From: an uncultured Clostridia bacterium
Lineage (GTDB): Bacteria; Bacillota; Clostridia; UBA1381
Assembly: GCA_947623955.1 (NCBI GenBank)
Contig: CANQIP010000002.1
Span: forward strand, 124,001-188,000
Length of the DNA: 64,000 bases
Direction: 5' to 3'
The translations under genes were made by a program, and so were the position numbers. The notes beneath the pieces were generated by a model. It ran no database searches. It was given only the letters and a program-made list of their open reading frames with translations, and was not told where the DNA came from. Below are positions 22,588 through 32,205 of the stretch, one piece after another (position 1 is the first letter of the stretch; each line of letters begins with the position of its first letter).

Positions 22588-22800
22588 TATGTAAGACCCC
22601 CTCGGAGAGGGGGTCATGCGGGCGGGACGTCGTAGGCGCCGTCCCCTACGTATGCCTCCCTTGTTAAAGGGAGGGGGACCGCCGAAGGCGGTGGAGGGAT
22701 TCATCATAAAAACAGAAAAAGAATCCCCCAGTCACGCTGCGCGTGACAGCCCCCTTTGACAAGGGGGCCTTTCATACGGGCGGCCGATGACCGCCCCTAC
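22588..22800. repeat. Repeat cluster: families D, C and an intact family B
   Basis: Family D hairpin (22594-22614, GACCCCCTCGGAGAGGGGGTC), family C unit, then an uninterrupted family B copy at 22654-22769: GCCTCCCTTGTTAAAGGGAG, ACCGCCGAAGGCGGT, GAGGGATTC ... GAATCCCCCAGTCACGCTGC, and a closing CCCCCTTTGACAAGGGGG. A last family C unit ends six bases after the stop codon of the next gene. Confidence 0.8.
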
Positions 22801-22801
22801 T

Positions 22802-24220
22802 TTATTCCTTGCCATTCCAGCAGTAGGTGCAGAGCTTACACTCGGGCAGACCGACGGACTCGATCATGTCGTCGAGGCGGTGGTAGCGCAGCGAGGTAAA
22901 GTTACGCTCGGCGCATATCTCGTCAATCATTTCCTTGTAATTCGTGCTGTCGGGGTCGGCGTAGTCGGCGAGAAGTGCGTCGCTCACGTCGTCGCCCTCG
23001 CGCTCTCTTATCACGCGTCTCGCGATAAGGTCAAGCTCCGACGTGGAGCGCGAGAAGTTCAGATATTTGCAGCCGAACATTATCGGCGGACACGCCGGGC
23101 GTATATGTACCTCGTTCGCGCCGCTTTCGTACAGGAATTCCGTCGTTTCGCGCAGCTGCGTTCCCCTTACGATGGAGTCGTCGATGAGCAGCAGGCTCTT
23201 GTCGTGTATAAGCTCCTGCACGGGTATCAGTTTCATTCTCGCTATCATGTCGCGCTCCGCCTGGTTCGGCGGCATAAACGATCGGGGCCATGTCGGCGTG
23301 TACTTTATAAACGGGCGCGCGAACGGTATACCCGACTCGTTCGCGTAGCCTATCGCGTGGGCGATACCCGAATCGGGCACGCCGGCTACCATGTCGGGCT
23401 TTATACTGCCCTCGTTCATGTCGCGCCGCGCAAGCATTTCACCGCAGCGGTAACGCATATTCTCAACGTTGATGCCCTCGTAGCACGAGGTCGGGTAGCC
23501 GTAGTAAATCCATAAAAACGTGCATATTTTCATTTCATCTCCGGGCGGCGACACCGTTTCAACGCCGTCGGCGGTGATAAACACGATTTCACCCGGTCCG
23601 AGGTTTTTGTAGTCGCTGTAGCCGAGGTTCAAATACGCAAAGCTCTCGAACGACGCGCAGAACGCGCCGTCCTTGTGACCGATAATAATCGGCGTTCTGC
23701 CGAGACGGTCGCGCGCGGCGTATATGCCGTCGGGCGTTAAAATGAGCATACTCATCGAGCCTTTTATTACATTCTGGGCGTGCTTTATGCCGTCAATCAG
23801 CGTGCTTTCCTGGTTGATTATCGCGGCGACAAGCTCCGTCTGGTTGATGTTCCCGCCACTCATTTCGAGGAAATGCGGGTTGCCCTTGCTGTACGCCATG
23901 TCGACAAGCTCGTCGGAGTTCGAGATAAGTCCGACGGTCGTTATCGCGAAGCTGCCGAGGTGCGAGCGCACGATAAGCGGCTGCGGCTCGTTGTCCGATA
24001 TACAGCCTATGCCGGAAGTGCCTTCCATCTCGTTTACGTCGTGTTCAAATTTCGTGCGGAACGGCGAGTTTTCTATATTGTGTATCGCGCGGTTAAAGCC
24101 GTCCTTGCCGTACACAGCCATGCCGCCTCTTTTTGTGCCGAGATGCGAATGATAGTCAATACCGAAAAACAAATCGTACACACAGTTTTTCCTGGCAATT
24201 ACGCCGAATATTCCTCCCAT
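22802..24220 (-). CDS. PurF-like amidophosphoribosyltransferase paralogue lacking the catalytic Cys
   Basis: A 472-residue protein with the full PurF layout: Ntn glutaminase-like half, then a phosphoribosyltransferase half with the PRPP loop LLLIDDSIVRGTQ and a C-terminal cysteine motif CKLCTYCWNGKE like the iron-sulfur ligands of B. subtilis-type PurF. It starts MGGIFGVIA, whereas PurF requires CGI(V/F)G at the mature N-terminus; the nucleophile is replaced by Gly and there is no other Cys near the start. It may therefore use ammonia, be regulatory, or have another substrate. A normal PurF is present at 43300. GGAGG lies seven bases before the ATG. Confidence 0.85.
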   Translation of the reverse strand: MGGIFGVIARKNCVYDLFFGIDYHSHLGTKRGGMAVYGKDGFNRAIHNIENSPFRTKFEHDVNEMEGTSGIGCISDNEPQPLIVRSHLGSFAITTVGLISNSDELVDMAYSKGNPHFLEMSGGNINQTELVAAIINQESTLIDGIKHAQNVIKGSMSMLILTPDGIYAARDRLGRTPIIIGHKDGAFCASFESFAYLNLGYSDYKNLGPGEIVFITADGVETVSPPGDEMKICTFLWIYYGYPTSCYEGINVENMRYRCGEMLARRDMNEGSIKPDMVAGVPDSGIAHAIGYANESGIPFARPFIKYTPTWPRSFMPPNQAERDMIARMKLIPVQELIHDKSLLLIDDSIVRGTQLRETTEFLYESGANEVHIRPACPPIMFGCKYLNFSRSTSELDLIARRVIREREGDDVSDALLADYADPDSTNYKEMIDEICAERNFTSLRYHRLDDMIESVGLPECKLCTYCWNGKE

Positions 24221-24236
24221 AAATACCTCCCAATCA

Positions 24237-26879
24237 TTAAAGCTGTTCCATAGACGCGATGCCCGCGAGTACCTTGTCGAGCATTTCGCGGTATTTTACG
24301 CCCTTTGCCTTTTCCTCGTCGATTACCTTTTGCGGCGCTTTTGAGACGAAACCCTGATTATTAAGCTTGCCCTCAACGCGCTTTATTTCGCCTTCTAACT
24401 TTTTCTTTTCAGCTTGCAGTCTTTGTAATTCCTTATCCTTATCAACAAGCTCGTCAAGCGGCAGGAATATTTCGGCTGACGGTACGACAACGTTTACCGC
24501 GTTCGCGTCGATGCCGCTCTTGTCGGACTGCACGACAGCCTCGCTTGCCGACGCCAATTTTTCAAAGAAGATTTTGCCCTTCTCGAACACGTCCGTTTTG
24601 TCGGTTACGATTATCGTCTTAGCCTTCTTTGACGGCGGAACGTTCATTTCGGCGCGGCGGTTCCTTATCGCCGTGATAGCATCCATGATAAGCTGCATCG
24701 CGCTTTCCTCGGTCTTGAAGTTTAATTTTTCGTCGTACTCGGGGTAGCGGCTTATCATAATGCTCTCGCCCTCGTGCGGAAGGTGCTGCCATATTTCCTC
24801 GGTGATGAACGGCATGAACGGGTGCAGCAGTTTCATCGTGTTTGACAGCACGTATGTGAGAACGTACTGCGCCGTTTTGCCCGTCGCGTTTTCTTTATCG
24901 AACAGGCGCGGCTTTACAAGCTCTATATACCAGTCGCAGAACGTATCCCATATAAAGTCGTACAAATTCGACAACGCGACGCCGAGCTCGAATTTGTCGA
25001 TGTTCTCCGTTACCGCCTTTACCGTGTCGTTGTAGCGCGATAATATCCACTTGTCCTCTAATTGCAGCTCGCTTGCGTCGGGCAGCTTATTTTCGGTTAT
25101 GTCGAGGTTCATCAGCGTAAATCTCGACGCGTTCCATATCTTATTCGCGAAGTTTCTGCTCGCCTCGACGCGCTCGATGTAGAAACGCATATCGTTTCCG
25201 GGCGCGTTGCCGGTCGCGAGTGTAAAGCGCAGCGCGTCCGCGCCGTACTGCTCGATTATTTCAAGCGGATCTATGCCGTTGCCGAGCGATTTCGACATCT
25301 TGCGTCCCTGCGAGTCGCGGACAAGTCCGTGAATGAACACGTGCTTGAACGGCGCTTTACCGGTGTGTTCCATCGCCGAGAATACCATTCTCGAAACCCA
25401 GAAGAATATTATATCGTAGCCCGTGACGAGCACGCTCGTCGGGTAGAAGTAGTCCAAATCCTCGGTTTTGTCGGGCCAGCCGAGCGTCGAGAAGGGCCAC
25501 AGTGCCGACGAGAACCACGTGTCGAGTACGTCCTCGTCCTGATGAACCTTGCCGCCGCACTTCGGGCAGACGGTTATATCCTCTTTTGAAACGGTCGTTT
25601 CGCCGCACTCGTCGCAGTAAAACGCGGGTATTCTGTGTCCCCACCAAAGCTGACGCGATATGCACCAGTCGAGCACGTTCTCCATCCAGTTCATGTAGAT
25701 TTTTGAGAAACGCTCGGGGATAAACGACGTGTCGCCGTTTTTGACCGCGTCGATCGCGGGTTTTGCGAGAGGTTTCATTTTTACGAACCACTGCTTTGAA
25801 ATTATAGGCTCTACCGTCGTTCCGCAGCGGTAGCACGTGCCGACGTTGTGGCTGTGATCCTCGACCTTAACGAGAAGTCCCTGCTCCTCCAAGTCCTTTA
25901 CGATAGCCTTTCTCGCGTCGTAGCGATCCATGCCCTCGTATTTGCCGCCGTAGTGGTTTATCGTCGCGTCGTCGTTCATTACCTTGATTTGTTCAAGGTT
26001 GTGGCGTTTGCCGACCTCGAAGTCGTTGGGGTCGTGCGCGGGCGTGATTTTAACGCAGCCCGTACCGAAGTCCTTGTCAACGTATTCGTCCGCGATAACG
26101 GGGATCTCGCGTCCGACAAGCGGCAGTATAAGCGTTTTGCCGACGAGATCCTTGTATCTCTCGTCCCCGGGGTTTACCGCTACCGCCGTATCGCCCAAAA
26201 GCGTTTCGGGGCGCGTCGTTGCGATTATCACGCAGCCGCTGCCGTCCTTTATCGGGTATTTGATGTGCCAGAAATGACCCGCCTGTTCCTCATGCTCGAC
26301 CTCCGCGTCGGAAAGAGCCGTGATGCAGTGCGGACACCAGTTTATGATGCGCGAGCCCTGGTAGATAAGCCCTTTGTTATAGAGGTTTACGAATACCTCG
26401 CGAACGGCTTTCGAGCAGCCTTCGTCCATTGTGAACCGTTCTCTGTCCCAGTCGCACGACGAGCCTATCTTTTTAAGCTGATTTATAATCCTGTCGCCGT
26501 ACATCTTTTTCCAGTCCCAGACGCGGTCGAGGAATTTTTCGCGTCCCAAGTCGTAGCGCGTAAGACCCTCCTTCTCGCGCAGCTCCGCCTCGACCTTGAT
26601 CTGCGTCGCGATGCCGGCGTGGTCTGTGCCGGGGATCCAGAGCGCGTTGTAGCCCTGCATACGCTTGTAGCGGATTAAAATGTCCTGCAGCGTTTCGTCG
26701 AGGGCGTGTCCCATGTGAAGCTGTCCCGTTACGTTGGGGGGCGGGATTACGATGGTGAAGGGTTTTTTGGTCTTGTCCACCTCCGCGTGGAAGTAGCCCT
26801 TCGTTACCCAGTTGTTGTATATCCTGTCCTCAAATTCGGACGGGGCGTAGGTTTTTGAGATGTTGTTTTTGTCTTGCAT
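24237..26879 (-). CDS. valS: Valyl-tRNA synthetase
   Basis: An 880-residue class I synthetase. HIGH region [15 protein letters not shown] (residues about 46-60), editing domain with [15 protein letters not shown], zinc pairs CDECGE and CPKCGG, KMSKS region [13 protein letters not shown], anticodon-binding domain after residue 600, and a C-terminal coiled coil ([20 protein letters not shown]) specific to ValRS. It charges tRNA-Val. The start at 26879 has AGGAG. I see no T-box leader upstream; the gap holds repeats. The gene ends 16 bases before the PurF-like gene, so the two may be co-transcribed. Confidence 0.97.
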   Translation of the reverse strand: MQDKNNISKTYAPSEFEDRIYNNWVTKGYFHAEVDKTKKPFTIVIPPPNVTGQLHMGHALDETLQDILIRYKRMQGYNALWIPGTDHAGIATQIKVEAELREKEGLTRYDLGREKFLDRVWDWKKMYGDRIINQLKKIGSSCDWDRERFTMDEGCSKAVREVFVNLYNKGLIYQGSRIINWCPHCITALSDAEVEHEEQAGHFWHIKYPIKDGSGCVIIATTRPETLLGDTAVAVNPGDERYKDLVGKTLILPLVGREIPVIADEYVDKDFGTGCVKITPAHDPNDFEVGKRHNLEQIKVMNDDATINHYGGKYEGMDRYDARKAIVKDLEEQGLLVKVEDHSHNVGTCYRCGTTVEPIISKQWFVKMKPLAKPAIDAVKNGDTSFIPERFSKIYMNWMENVLDWCISRQLWWGHRIPAFYCDECGETTVSKEDITVCPKCGGKVHQDEDVLDTWFSSALWPFSTLGWPDKTEDLDYFYPTSVLVTGYDIIFFWVSRMVFSAMEHTGKAPFKHVFIHGLVRDSQGRKMSKSLGNGIDPLEIIEQYGADALRFTLATGNAPGNDMRFYIERVEASRNFANKIWNASRFTLMNLDITENKLPDASELQLEDKWILSRYNDTVKAVTENIDKFELGVALSNLYDFIWDTFCDWYIELVKPRLFDKENATGKTAQYVLTYVLSNTMKLLHPFMPFITEEIWQHLPHEGESIMISRYPEYDEKLNFKTEESAMQLIMDAITAIRNRRAEMNVPPSKKAKTIIVTDKTDVFEKGKIFFEKLASASEAVVQSDKSGIDANAVNVVVPSAEIFLPLDELVDKDKELQRLQAEKKKLEGEIKRVEGKLNNQGFVSKAPQKVIDEEKAKGVKYREMLDKVLAGIASMEQL

Positions 26880-26938
26880 TTATATTTTCTCCTTTTGGAT
26901 GTTGTGGGTTTATGTAAATTTTGATTTAGGCGTTGTGA

Positions 26939-27334
26939 GGCCCCCTTGTTAAAGTGAACAACACGCATAGCGTGTTGTAGGCGTGTTCGCTTGCGAACAA
27001 ACGCCGTAGTAAAGGGGGCTGTCAGCGGAGCTGACTGGGGGATTCCTTTTTAATTTTACAATGAATCCCTCCACCGCCTTCGGCGGTCCCCCTCCCTTTG
27101 ACAAGGGAGGCTAACGAGCGACCGCGAGGGTCGCCCCTACGGGGTGTCAGGGATAAACCCCTCAGTCACACTTCGTGTGACAGCTCCCCTAGTAGGGGAG
27201 CCATACGCTTGCGTATGTTAGGCGTGTTCGCTTGCGAACAAACGCCGTAGCAAGGGGAGCCATACGGCGAGCGCCGCATACCGTGAGCCTCCCCTATTAG
27301 GGGAGGTGTCGGCGTAGCCGACGGAGGGGTTTGT
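26939..27334. repeat. Repeat cluster: family B, C and split family A with nested module
   Basis: Family B at 26939-27112 holds a nested insert in its first terminal hairpin: a GAACAACACGC...GTGTTG hairpin plus GGCGTGTTCGCTTGCGAACA-AACGCC. A family C unit follows. Then a family A pair in reversed order (27154-27332): AAACCCCTCAG half, CTCCCCTAGTAGGGGAG, the same nested GGCGTGTT...AACGCC module, and a CTCCCCTATTAGGGGAG half ending in GGAGGGGTTT. No gene is visible in this 470-base gap. Confidence 0.8.
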
Positions 27335-27350
27335 TTCCGCAAATATATCG

Positions 27351-27551
27351 TTACATTCCGCCGCTTTGGTCGAGGAGGAATATCGCCGCAAAGGCGACTA
27401 CCGCCACGCCGAAAGCGGCGTACTTGACTCGCAGCACCGCCTTATCCGTTGCGTCTCTGTGCAATATATTCTCCAAAATAAACTCCGCTTTAAATGTCAT
27501 AAAAAGCGCGATCACGCCCATAACAATAACGGCAATTTTTACCGCGAGCAT
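27351..27551 (-). CDS. Small two-span membrane protein
   Basis: A 66-residue protein with helices at residues 3-22 (VKIAVIVMGVIALFMTFKA) and 44-61 (AAFGVAVVAFAAIFLL) and a charged middle (ENILHRDATDKAVLRVKY). AAAGGAG is about ten bases before the ATG. The middle sequence and layout resemble small membrane proteins seen in Clostridia next to unrelated genes; no function is known. Confidence 0.7.
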   Translation of the reverse strand: MLAVKIAVIVMGVIALFMTFKAEFILENILHRDATDKAVLRVKYAAFGVAVVAFAAIFLLDQSGGM

Positions 27552-27735
27552 TCGTGTTCACTCCTTTACGCGATACTTGTCCATTTTACGATATTTTATC
27601 ATTATTTGACGGTGATGTCAATACGCGGCAAATTTAATCGTATAATAAACCGAAAGATTTAGCATAATAACCATGTAACGGGAATAAACTTTACATGATA
27701 AAATATTTAATCACATCGAGGAGGAGTTTACGGAA

Positions 27736-28425
27736 ATGGATAATAATACGTCAAACAATCAGGCTGTCATAATCGGGGAAATAGAAAGCGATTTCGTTTT
27801 AAGTCATGAAATATACGCGGAAAAGTTCTACACGTGCACGGTGCGCGTTCCGCGTCTTAGCGGCACGGCTGACAATATACGCGTTATGGTTTCGGAAAGG
27901 CTGCTGTTGGGCGGCGGTTTCGAGGTGGGCGACACGGTCGTTATAACGGGTCAGTTCCGTTCGTACAACAGTTACGAGGACGGCGGCAACCGTCTTGTTC
28001 TTACGGTGTTCGCGAAGGATATCGAGCTTGCGGACGGCGAGGACAGCAAAAATCCGAATTCGCTGTATTTAAACGGCTTTATCTGCAAGCCGCCCGTTTA
28101 CCGCACAACTCCGTTCGGACGTGAAATAACCGACCTTCTTCTCGCAGTGAACCGCAGCTACAACAAATCGGACTACATACCGATTATAGCGTGGGGCCGT
28201 AACGCGAGGTTCGCGAAAAGCCTTAACGTCGGCGACAATATAAAGATTTGGGGACGTATTCAGTCGAGGACGTACCAAAAGCGTCTCGACGATGAAAAAA
28301 CAATAGAAAAAACGGCGTACGAGGTATCCGTAAACAGAATGGAACTCGCCGCCGCGGATGAGCATGAGCCGTATGAGACAGATAACGCCGTTTCGCCGTT
28401 GGACGGCAGCGCCGTTACACAGTAA
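27736..28425 (+). CDS. Tandem OB-fold single-stranded DNA-binding protein
   Basis: A 229-residue protein with two SSB/PriB-like OB folds. The first spans about residues 8-100 (AVIIGEIESDFVLSHEI, VGDTVVITGQFRSYNSYEDG), the second about 108-205 (SLYLNGFICKPPVYRTTPFG, TDLLLAVNRSYNKSDYIPII, AWGRNARFAKSLNVGDNIKI). The second repeat is closest to canonical SSB. The acidic C-terminal tip of SSB (DDDIPF) is absent. Such two-OB proteins occur widely in Clostridia beside a normal SSB. AGGAGGAG precedes the ATG by about eight bases. Confidence 0.8.
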   Translation: MDNNTSNNQAVIIGEIESDFVLSHEIYAEKFYTCTVRVPRLSGTADNIRVMVSERLLLGGGFEVGDTVVITGQFRSYNSYEDGGNRLVLTVFAKDIELADGEDSKNPNSLYLNGFICKPPVYRTTPFGREITDLLLAVNRSYNKSDYIPIIAWGRNARFAKSLNVGDNIKIWGRIQSRTYQKRLDDEKTIEKTAYEVSVNRMELAAADEHEPYETDNAVSPLDGSAVTQ

Positions 28426-28437
28426 AGCGGCAAACCG

Positions 28438-29151
28438 TCAAACCATAATCGCGAACGCGCTGTAGTTGTCGTTTCCTTCCTTTTCCTTTTTGTGCAGCGC
28501 GGCGAGCATTTTTTCGAGCCACTCGCCCGGCGAACGGGAGGATCTCAGCGTTTTCTCGACGGTTCTTTCGTTCGCAAGCTCCCAGAAACCGTCGCTGCAT
28601 ATTAAAAACGCGTCGCCGTGTTTGAGCGTAACGATGTCGGAAACGTCGGGAACGTCCTGTTCGCCGCCGATTATGCAGCGGGTAAGCTTGCTTTGGTCGG
28701 CGCTCGTGCGTATCTCGTCGTATGTTATTATGCCGCTTTCAAACTTCATAAACGCGACGCTGTGGTCGTCGGTAATCTCGGATATTTCGCCGTCGGTTAT
28801 ACGGTAGATACGGCTGTCGCCTATGTGCGCCCATACAGCCGTTTCGCCGTCGGTTAAAAGCAGCGCGGTGGTGGTCGCCATATCGAACGGCGCGCCGTCC
28901 CATTTTGCCGCTTTTACGCTGTCCGACGCGGCTTTTATATATTCCTCGGCAGCCTCGGGCGTTATGCGCGGGTTTTTCTTAAATTCCTCGCACACAGCCT
29001 TTGCGGCGGTCTTTGACGCGGTCTCGCCGCCGTCGTGTCCGCCGAGTCCGTCGCAGAGAATAAAACACCACATTTTTTTTTTATTCGCGTGGCAGATGTA
29101 ATCCTCGTTGTTCTCCCTGCCGCCTCTATTGGTTATCGCCGCCGCTTTCAT
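28438..29151 (-). CDS. PP2C-type protein phosphatase
   Basis: A 237-residue PPM phosphatase: metal-binding Asp in GGRENNEDYICHA and FILCDGLGGHDGGE, then MATTTALLLTDGETAVWAHI, GDSRIYRI, and late Asp residues in LICSDGFWELANE and GNDNYSAFAIMV. It dephosphorylates Ser/Thr proteins using Mn/Mg. GGAGG lies six bases before the ATG at 29151. It is the last gene of a tight operon and no partner kinase is adjacent. Overlaps the previous gene by 26 bases. Confidence 0.9.
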   Translation of the reverse strand: MKAAAITNRGGRENNEDYICHANKKKMWCFILCDGLGGHDGGETASKTAAKAVCEEFKKNPRITPEAAEEYIKAASDSVKAAKWDGAPFDMATTTALLLTDGETAVWAHIGDSRIYRITDGEISEITDDHSVAFMKFESGIITYDEIRTSADQSKLTRCIIGGEQDVPDVSDIVTLKHGDAFLICSDGFWELANERTVEKTLRSSRSPGEWLEKMLAALHKKEKEGNDNYSAFAIMV

Positions 29152-29446
29152 CGAGTTCCTCCCCGCCTTCCGTAACAAACGGTATATTGGTTTCATTGTC
29201 TTTCGCGCCGTAATTTTCGCTTACCTCGGTATTGCCGTCGGTAAGTCTGTTTATTTCCTCCTGCATTGCGGCGCGGTCCTGAAGAGCCTCGTCGTACATC
29301 GCTTTCGTCCTGCTTACGGACGAGTACAAAACGGCTGCGGCAACGGTCAGAACGGCTATGATACACGCCATTGCCGCTATGATTATACGCGCCGCACGCG
29401 CTCTCTCCGCCGTGTAATTCTGCTCTTTTACACGCTTGTAATCCAT
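29126..29446 (-). CDS. Single-span membrane protein of unknown function
   Basis: A 106-residue protein: basic N-terminus (RVKEQNYTAERARAAR), one membrane helix at about 21-42 (IIIAAMACIIAVLTVAAAVL), a short coiled coil (DEALQDRAAMQEEINRLTDG) and an acidic disordered tail. Not recognised. Its start overlaps the CYTH stop (TAATG) and its end overlaps the phosphatase gene, so it is translated as part of that operon. Confidence 0.7.
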   Translation of the reverse strand: MDYKRVKEQNYTAERARAARIIIAAMACIIAVLTVAAAVLYSSVSRTKAMYDEALQDRAAMQEEINRLTDGNTEVSENYGAKDNETNIPFVTEGGEELDESGGDNQ

Positions 29447-30006
29447 TATATTTCTCCTCCGGCACGCTTTTTGTACTCATCGAGAAAGCGCGAGAATTTT
29501 CCGACGCTTTTTTGGTTGAACGCTACTCCGAGCGACATGAGCTTTATGAGCAGGTCGGCGCTCATTTTTTCGACGTATTCAAGCTCGACCTCGTAGTCGG
29601 TCGTGTCGAAATATGTCGTTTTGTCAAGGCAAAGCTCGGTGTCGCCGCGCCGCAGCGTGCGGCGTTTCGTTACGGACGCACCCATGCGGTACAGTTCCCC
29701 GACGTCCATGCCCGTTACTTTTTTTGCCGTTTCGGAATCTATGGTTTCGCTTACACCGTCCGTCTCAAACTCCGTCTCCTCGCATATCTGGAGGGGGCTG
29801 TCGCTGTTTTTGTGCTGCTTTACCTGTATTTTCGCTGTGTCGTCCGTTACGCGGACGCGAACCATTATGTGATTTTTGCGCAGTATGCCGCCGCGGTCGG
29901 TGTAGTAGTGGTTCTCCTGCGTGAACACCCTGCCCCAGTTAAAGGCGCGTTTTACCTTCGTGTACGTGTCAAAGTCTATTATGCTCTTTAATTCGGTTTC
30001 CTTCAT
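29446..30006 (-). CDS. CYTH-domain protein (inorganic triphosphatase / adenylyl cyclase-like)
   Basis: A 186-residue protein with the CYTH signature ETELK (ExExK) at residues 3-7, followed by YYTDRGGILRKNHIMVRVRV, KIQVKQHK, EETEFETD and YEVELEYVEK, giving the acidic and basic residues that line the tunnel. Such proteins hydrolyse triphosphate or thiamine triphosphate, or make cAMP; small Firmicutes versions are usually triphosphatases. Start overlaps the DUF4250 stop (ATGA). Confidence 0.85.
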   Translation of the reverse strand: MKETELKSIIDFDTYTKVKRAFNWGRVFTQENHYYTDRGGILRKNHIMVRVRVTDDTAKIQVKQHKNSDSPLQICEETEFETDGVSETIDSETAKKVTGMDVGELYRMGASVTKRRTLRRGDTELCLDKTTYFDTTDYEVELEYVEKMSADLLIKLMSLGVAFNQKSVGKFSRFLDEYKKRAGGEI

Positions 30007-30179
30007 ACGAACTGATTTCTCTCTTTCTTATATGTATAGCCGATTTCGGCAAGCTTTTTCTCAATCTCCGCGCCGTCCGTTTCCATGTCGCGGCACATCT
30101 CGTCAAATGACGGGTAAAAGTCGCGCAGCTTTGTGTTTACAAAGCTAAAAAGTATCGCGGGGTCTTGCGGTATAGTCAT
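30003..30179 (-). CDS. DUF4250 protein
   Basis: A 58-residue protein: MTIPQDPAILFSFVNTKLRD, FYPSFDEMCRDMETDGAEIE, then KKLAEIGYTYKKERNQFV. It matches the DUF4250 pattern of Firmicutes (P-x-D-P-x-x-L-x-S-F-x-N-T-x-L-R-D-x-Y, and a terminal Y-x-x-E-x-N-Q-F). Function unknown. It starts three bases after the DUF2264 stop and overlaps the CYTH start, so translation is coupled. Confidence 0.82.
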   Translation of the reverse strand: MTIPQDPAILFSFVNTKLRDFYPSFDEMCRDMETDGAEIEKKLAEIGYTYKKERNQFV

Positions 30180-30182
30180 AGT

Positions 30183-31808
30183 TTATCCGTCCAATCCGTC
30201 TTTAATAACAGTTTTTATTTTCGTTACGCCCTTCGGTATGTGATATTTTACGGCGGGGATAACGGTTTTCCTGTAACGCAGGTTCGTGTTGGGCGACGCG
30301 GGTATTATGACGTTTTCACCGCCCTCGCCGCAAACGCTGCACTGTCCTTCGTCCGTTACGGCAAAGCCTGCGTCGTAGGCGGTGCAGTCGTACTCGGACG
30401 TTATTTCATGCTCCCTTGTATGTCCCTCGCGTGTGGGCGTTACCACGGTAACAACGTCTATGCCCTTAAACGGCGACCATTTTATTGTGACGTTTTCCTC
30501 GGTCACGTCCGCCGATATAAAGTGGCGGCGGAAAAGTATGAGTCCGTCCACGTCGAACACGAGCATGTTGTCGGGCGCACATTCGGCGAGGTTTACGGGG
30601 CTTAGCATCACGTTAAAGCCGAAGTGCGCGCTGTACGCGAATTTGAGGTACTTCGGTATCGTCTGTCCGCAGTCGAAGTATTCGTTGTCTCCCGTCGGGT
30701 ACGCGACCGTTTTGCCGTTTCGGCGCGAAATGAGCATGTCGGCGGGTTTTATCAGTATTTTTTCGCTGAGTTTCGGCATAGGCGCGCTTTCGCACGTCCA
30801 GAACTCGTGGTCGTCCGGCAGCATCAGGAACGCGTATGCTTTAAGTCCCCAGTAGGGTGAGCCGTGGGCGTTGTAGTGTTCCGCCATGTTGAGGTTCGGG
30901 TAGTCGTAACCGACGGTGAGTATGCCGGCATAGTCGAATATGCTTTTGCCGAGCCACTTGTTGAGATTGCGCTCGATTATGCCTTTCATTACCTCAATCG
31001 GGAACGGTCGCACGTCCGCAATCACGCATGCGCTCCAGAACGCACACTGCGCGAAACGGTAGGTCAAAGAGCGTCCGTAAGGGAGCGCCTCGCCGTCGTC
31101 GTCGAACCAATAGATGAATGTTTTCGCGAATTTTTCCGCGCGGTCACGGTAGAGCTTGGCGCGGTCAGGATCGTCCTTGTCCATTACAGCCGCGTATATA
31201 AGTCCGTAGAAGTGGAACGCGAACGCTATGTAGTAGTCAGCCTGTCCGTGTACGCCGTCGCGGTACCAGCCGTCGGACACGTAAAACTCGTCAAGGCGGG
31301 TAAGGTCTTCGTTGAGCTTTTCCGCGCTGTATTCCCTGCCGACCTTTTTGAGCGCGATGTTTACGAGCACGCGGAAAAACCGCCAATTGCTGTCGCATAC
31401 GTCGTGCGTATTTATCTGCCGGAGCCATTCGGTGAGGTCGTCCTTCGTTTTGTCCGAAAGCGGCTGCCAGAGAGTGTCGGGTGTGAAAAGCATGGCGTAA
31501 GCGATCGAAGCCATTTCGACGTAACGCTGGTCGCGCTCGCCCGCGTCGCCCCAGTAGGTGTCGCTTTCTTTGTCCGCGCCGTCGCGTATGCCGTCGAGGT
31601 AAAGGCTCACAAACTCGTCGTGTTTGCCGCCGCCCGCGAGGTACGGCACAAGCCCCCACAGCGGACGCGCGAACGCCTCGGTTTCAGCCGCGCCGTCGTC
31701 GTACCACGCGCTGTGGCGCGCAAAAAAGACCTTGCCGCCGCGGTAGTATTTTTTTATCGGCTCGATTATATTTAAAAGCTGTTTTTGGAAATATTGCTTG
31801 TCGTTCAT
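30183..31808 (-). CDS. DUF2264 family protein (predicted carbohydrate-active enzyme)
   Basis: A 541-residue soluble protein. The N-terminal alpha/alpha-barrel region has YGSR-like starts (ARHSAWYDDGAAETEAFARP, LWGLVPYLAGGGKHDEF), then WRFFRVLVNIALKKVGREYS, DGWYRDGVHGQADYYIAFAF, and the second, beta-rich half begins after residue 370. This organisation fits DUF2264, found near polysaccharide-use genes and thought to be lyase- or hydrolase-like; no experimental activity is assumed here. GGAGG lies eight bases before the ATG at 31808. It is the first gene of the operon ending in the PP2C gene. Confidence 0.83.
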   Translation of the reverse strand: MNDKQYFQKQLLNIIEPIKKYYRGGKVFFARHSAWYDDGAAETEAFARPLWGLVPYLAGGGKHDEFVSLYLDGIRDGADKESDTYWGDAGERDQRYVEMASIAYAMLFTPDTLWQPLSDKTKDDLTEWLRQINTHDVCDSNWRFFRVLVNIALKKVGREYSAEKLNEDLTRLDEFYVSDGWYRDGVHGQADYYIAFAFHFYGLIYAAVMDKDDPDRAKLYRDRAEKFAKTFIYWFDDDGEALPYGRSLTYRFAQCAFWSACVIADVRPFPIEVMKGIIERNLNKWLGKSIFDYAGILTVGYDYPNLNMAEHYNAHGSPYWGLKAYAFLMLPDDHEFWTCESAPMPKLSEKILIKPADMLISRRNGKTVAYPTGDNEYFDCGQTIPKYLKFAYSAHFGFNVMLSPVNLAECAPDNMLVFDVDGLILFRRHFISADVTEENVTIKWSPFKGIDVVTVVTPTREGHTREHEITSEYDCTAYDAGFAVTDEGQCSVCGEGGENVIIPASPNTNLRYRKTVIPAVKYHIPKGVTKIKTVIKDGLDG

Positions 31809-31875
31809 GGTCAATTCCTCCCTCGTTAATTGTACCACCTTTCGGGGGAATTGTAAATAAAATTTGAGAAAAAAA

Positions 31876-32205
31876 GCGGGCGAACACGGTTCGCCCCTAC
31901 GATGGGTAATTTATAAAATGCGGATGTAGGGGACGGCGCCTCGACGTCCCGCGGGCGGCCGATGACCGCCCCTACGGAGTGCAATTTTAAAATATCGGGT
32001 GTAGGGGCGACCCTTGCGGTCGCCCGTCTGCCTCTCCTTGAGGAGAGGTGGCATTGCGCAGCAATGACGGAGAGGTGGCAATGAGTATTTTGAAAAACCA
32101 CCTCTCAGTCGCCTTCGGCGACAGCTCCCCTCAAGGGGAGCCTTACGGTAAGACCCCCTCGGAGAGGGGGTCTTGCGCGGGCGACCGCAAGGGTCGCCCC
32201 TACGG
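31876..32205. repeat. Repeat cluster: family C, diverged family A and family D
   Basis: A run of family C units (GGGCGAACACGGTTCGCCC, GGGCGGCCGATGACCGCCC, GGGGCGACCCTTGCGGTCGC) to 32029. Then a diverged family A copy (32030-32142) whose ends are CTCTCCTTGAGGAGAG and CTCCCCTCAAGGGGAG. Then a D hairpin at 32153-32172 and a final C unit. The last unit contains the stop codon of panD (TAG of GTAGGGGCG). Confidence 0.78.

Noticed and set aside
22576-22707. N-terminal extension of the anion permease through Pro/Gly-rich codons
   Set aside because: The extension lies in mobile repeats and the ATG at 22575 has a proper ribosome site.
26880-27350. T-box riboswitch before valS
   Set aside because: No AGGGTGGNACCGCG-like element or specifier stem is visible; the gap consists of palindromic repeats.
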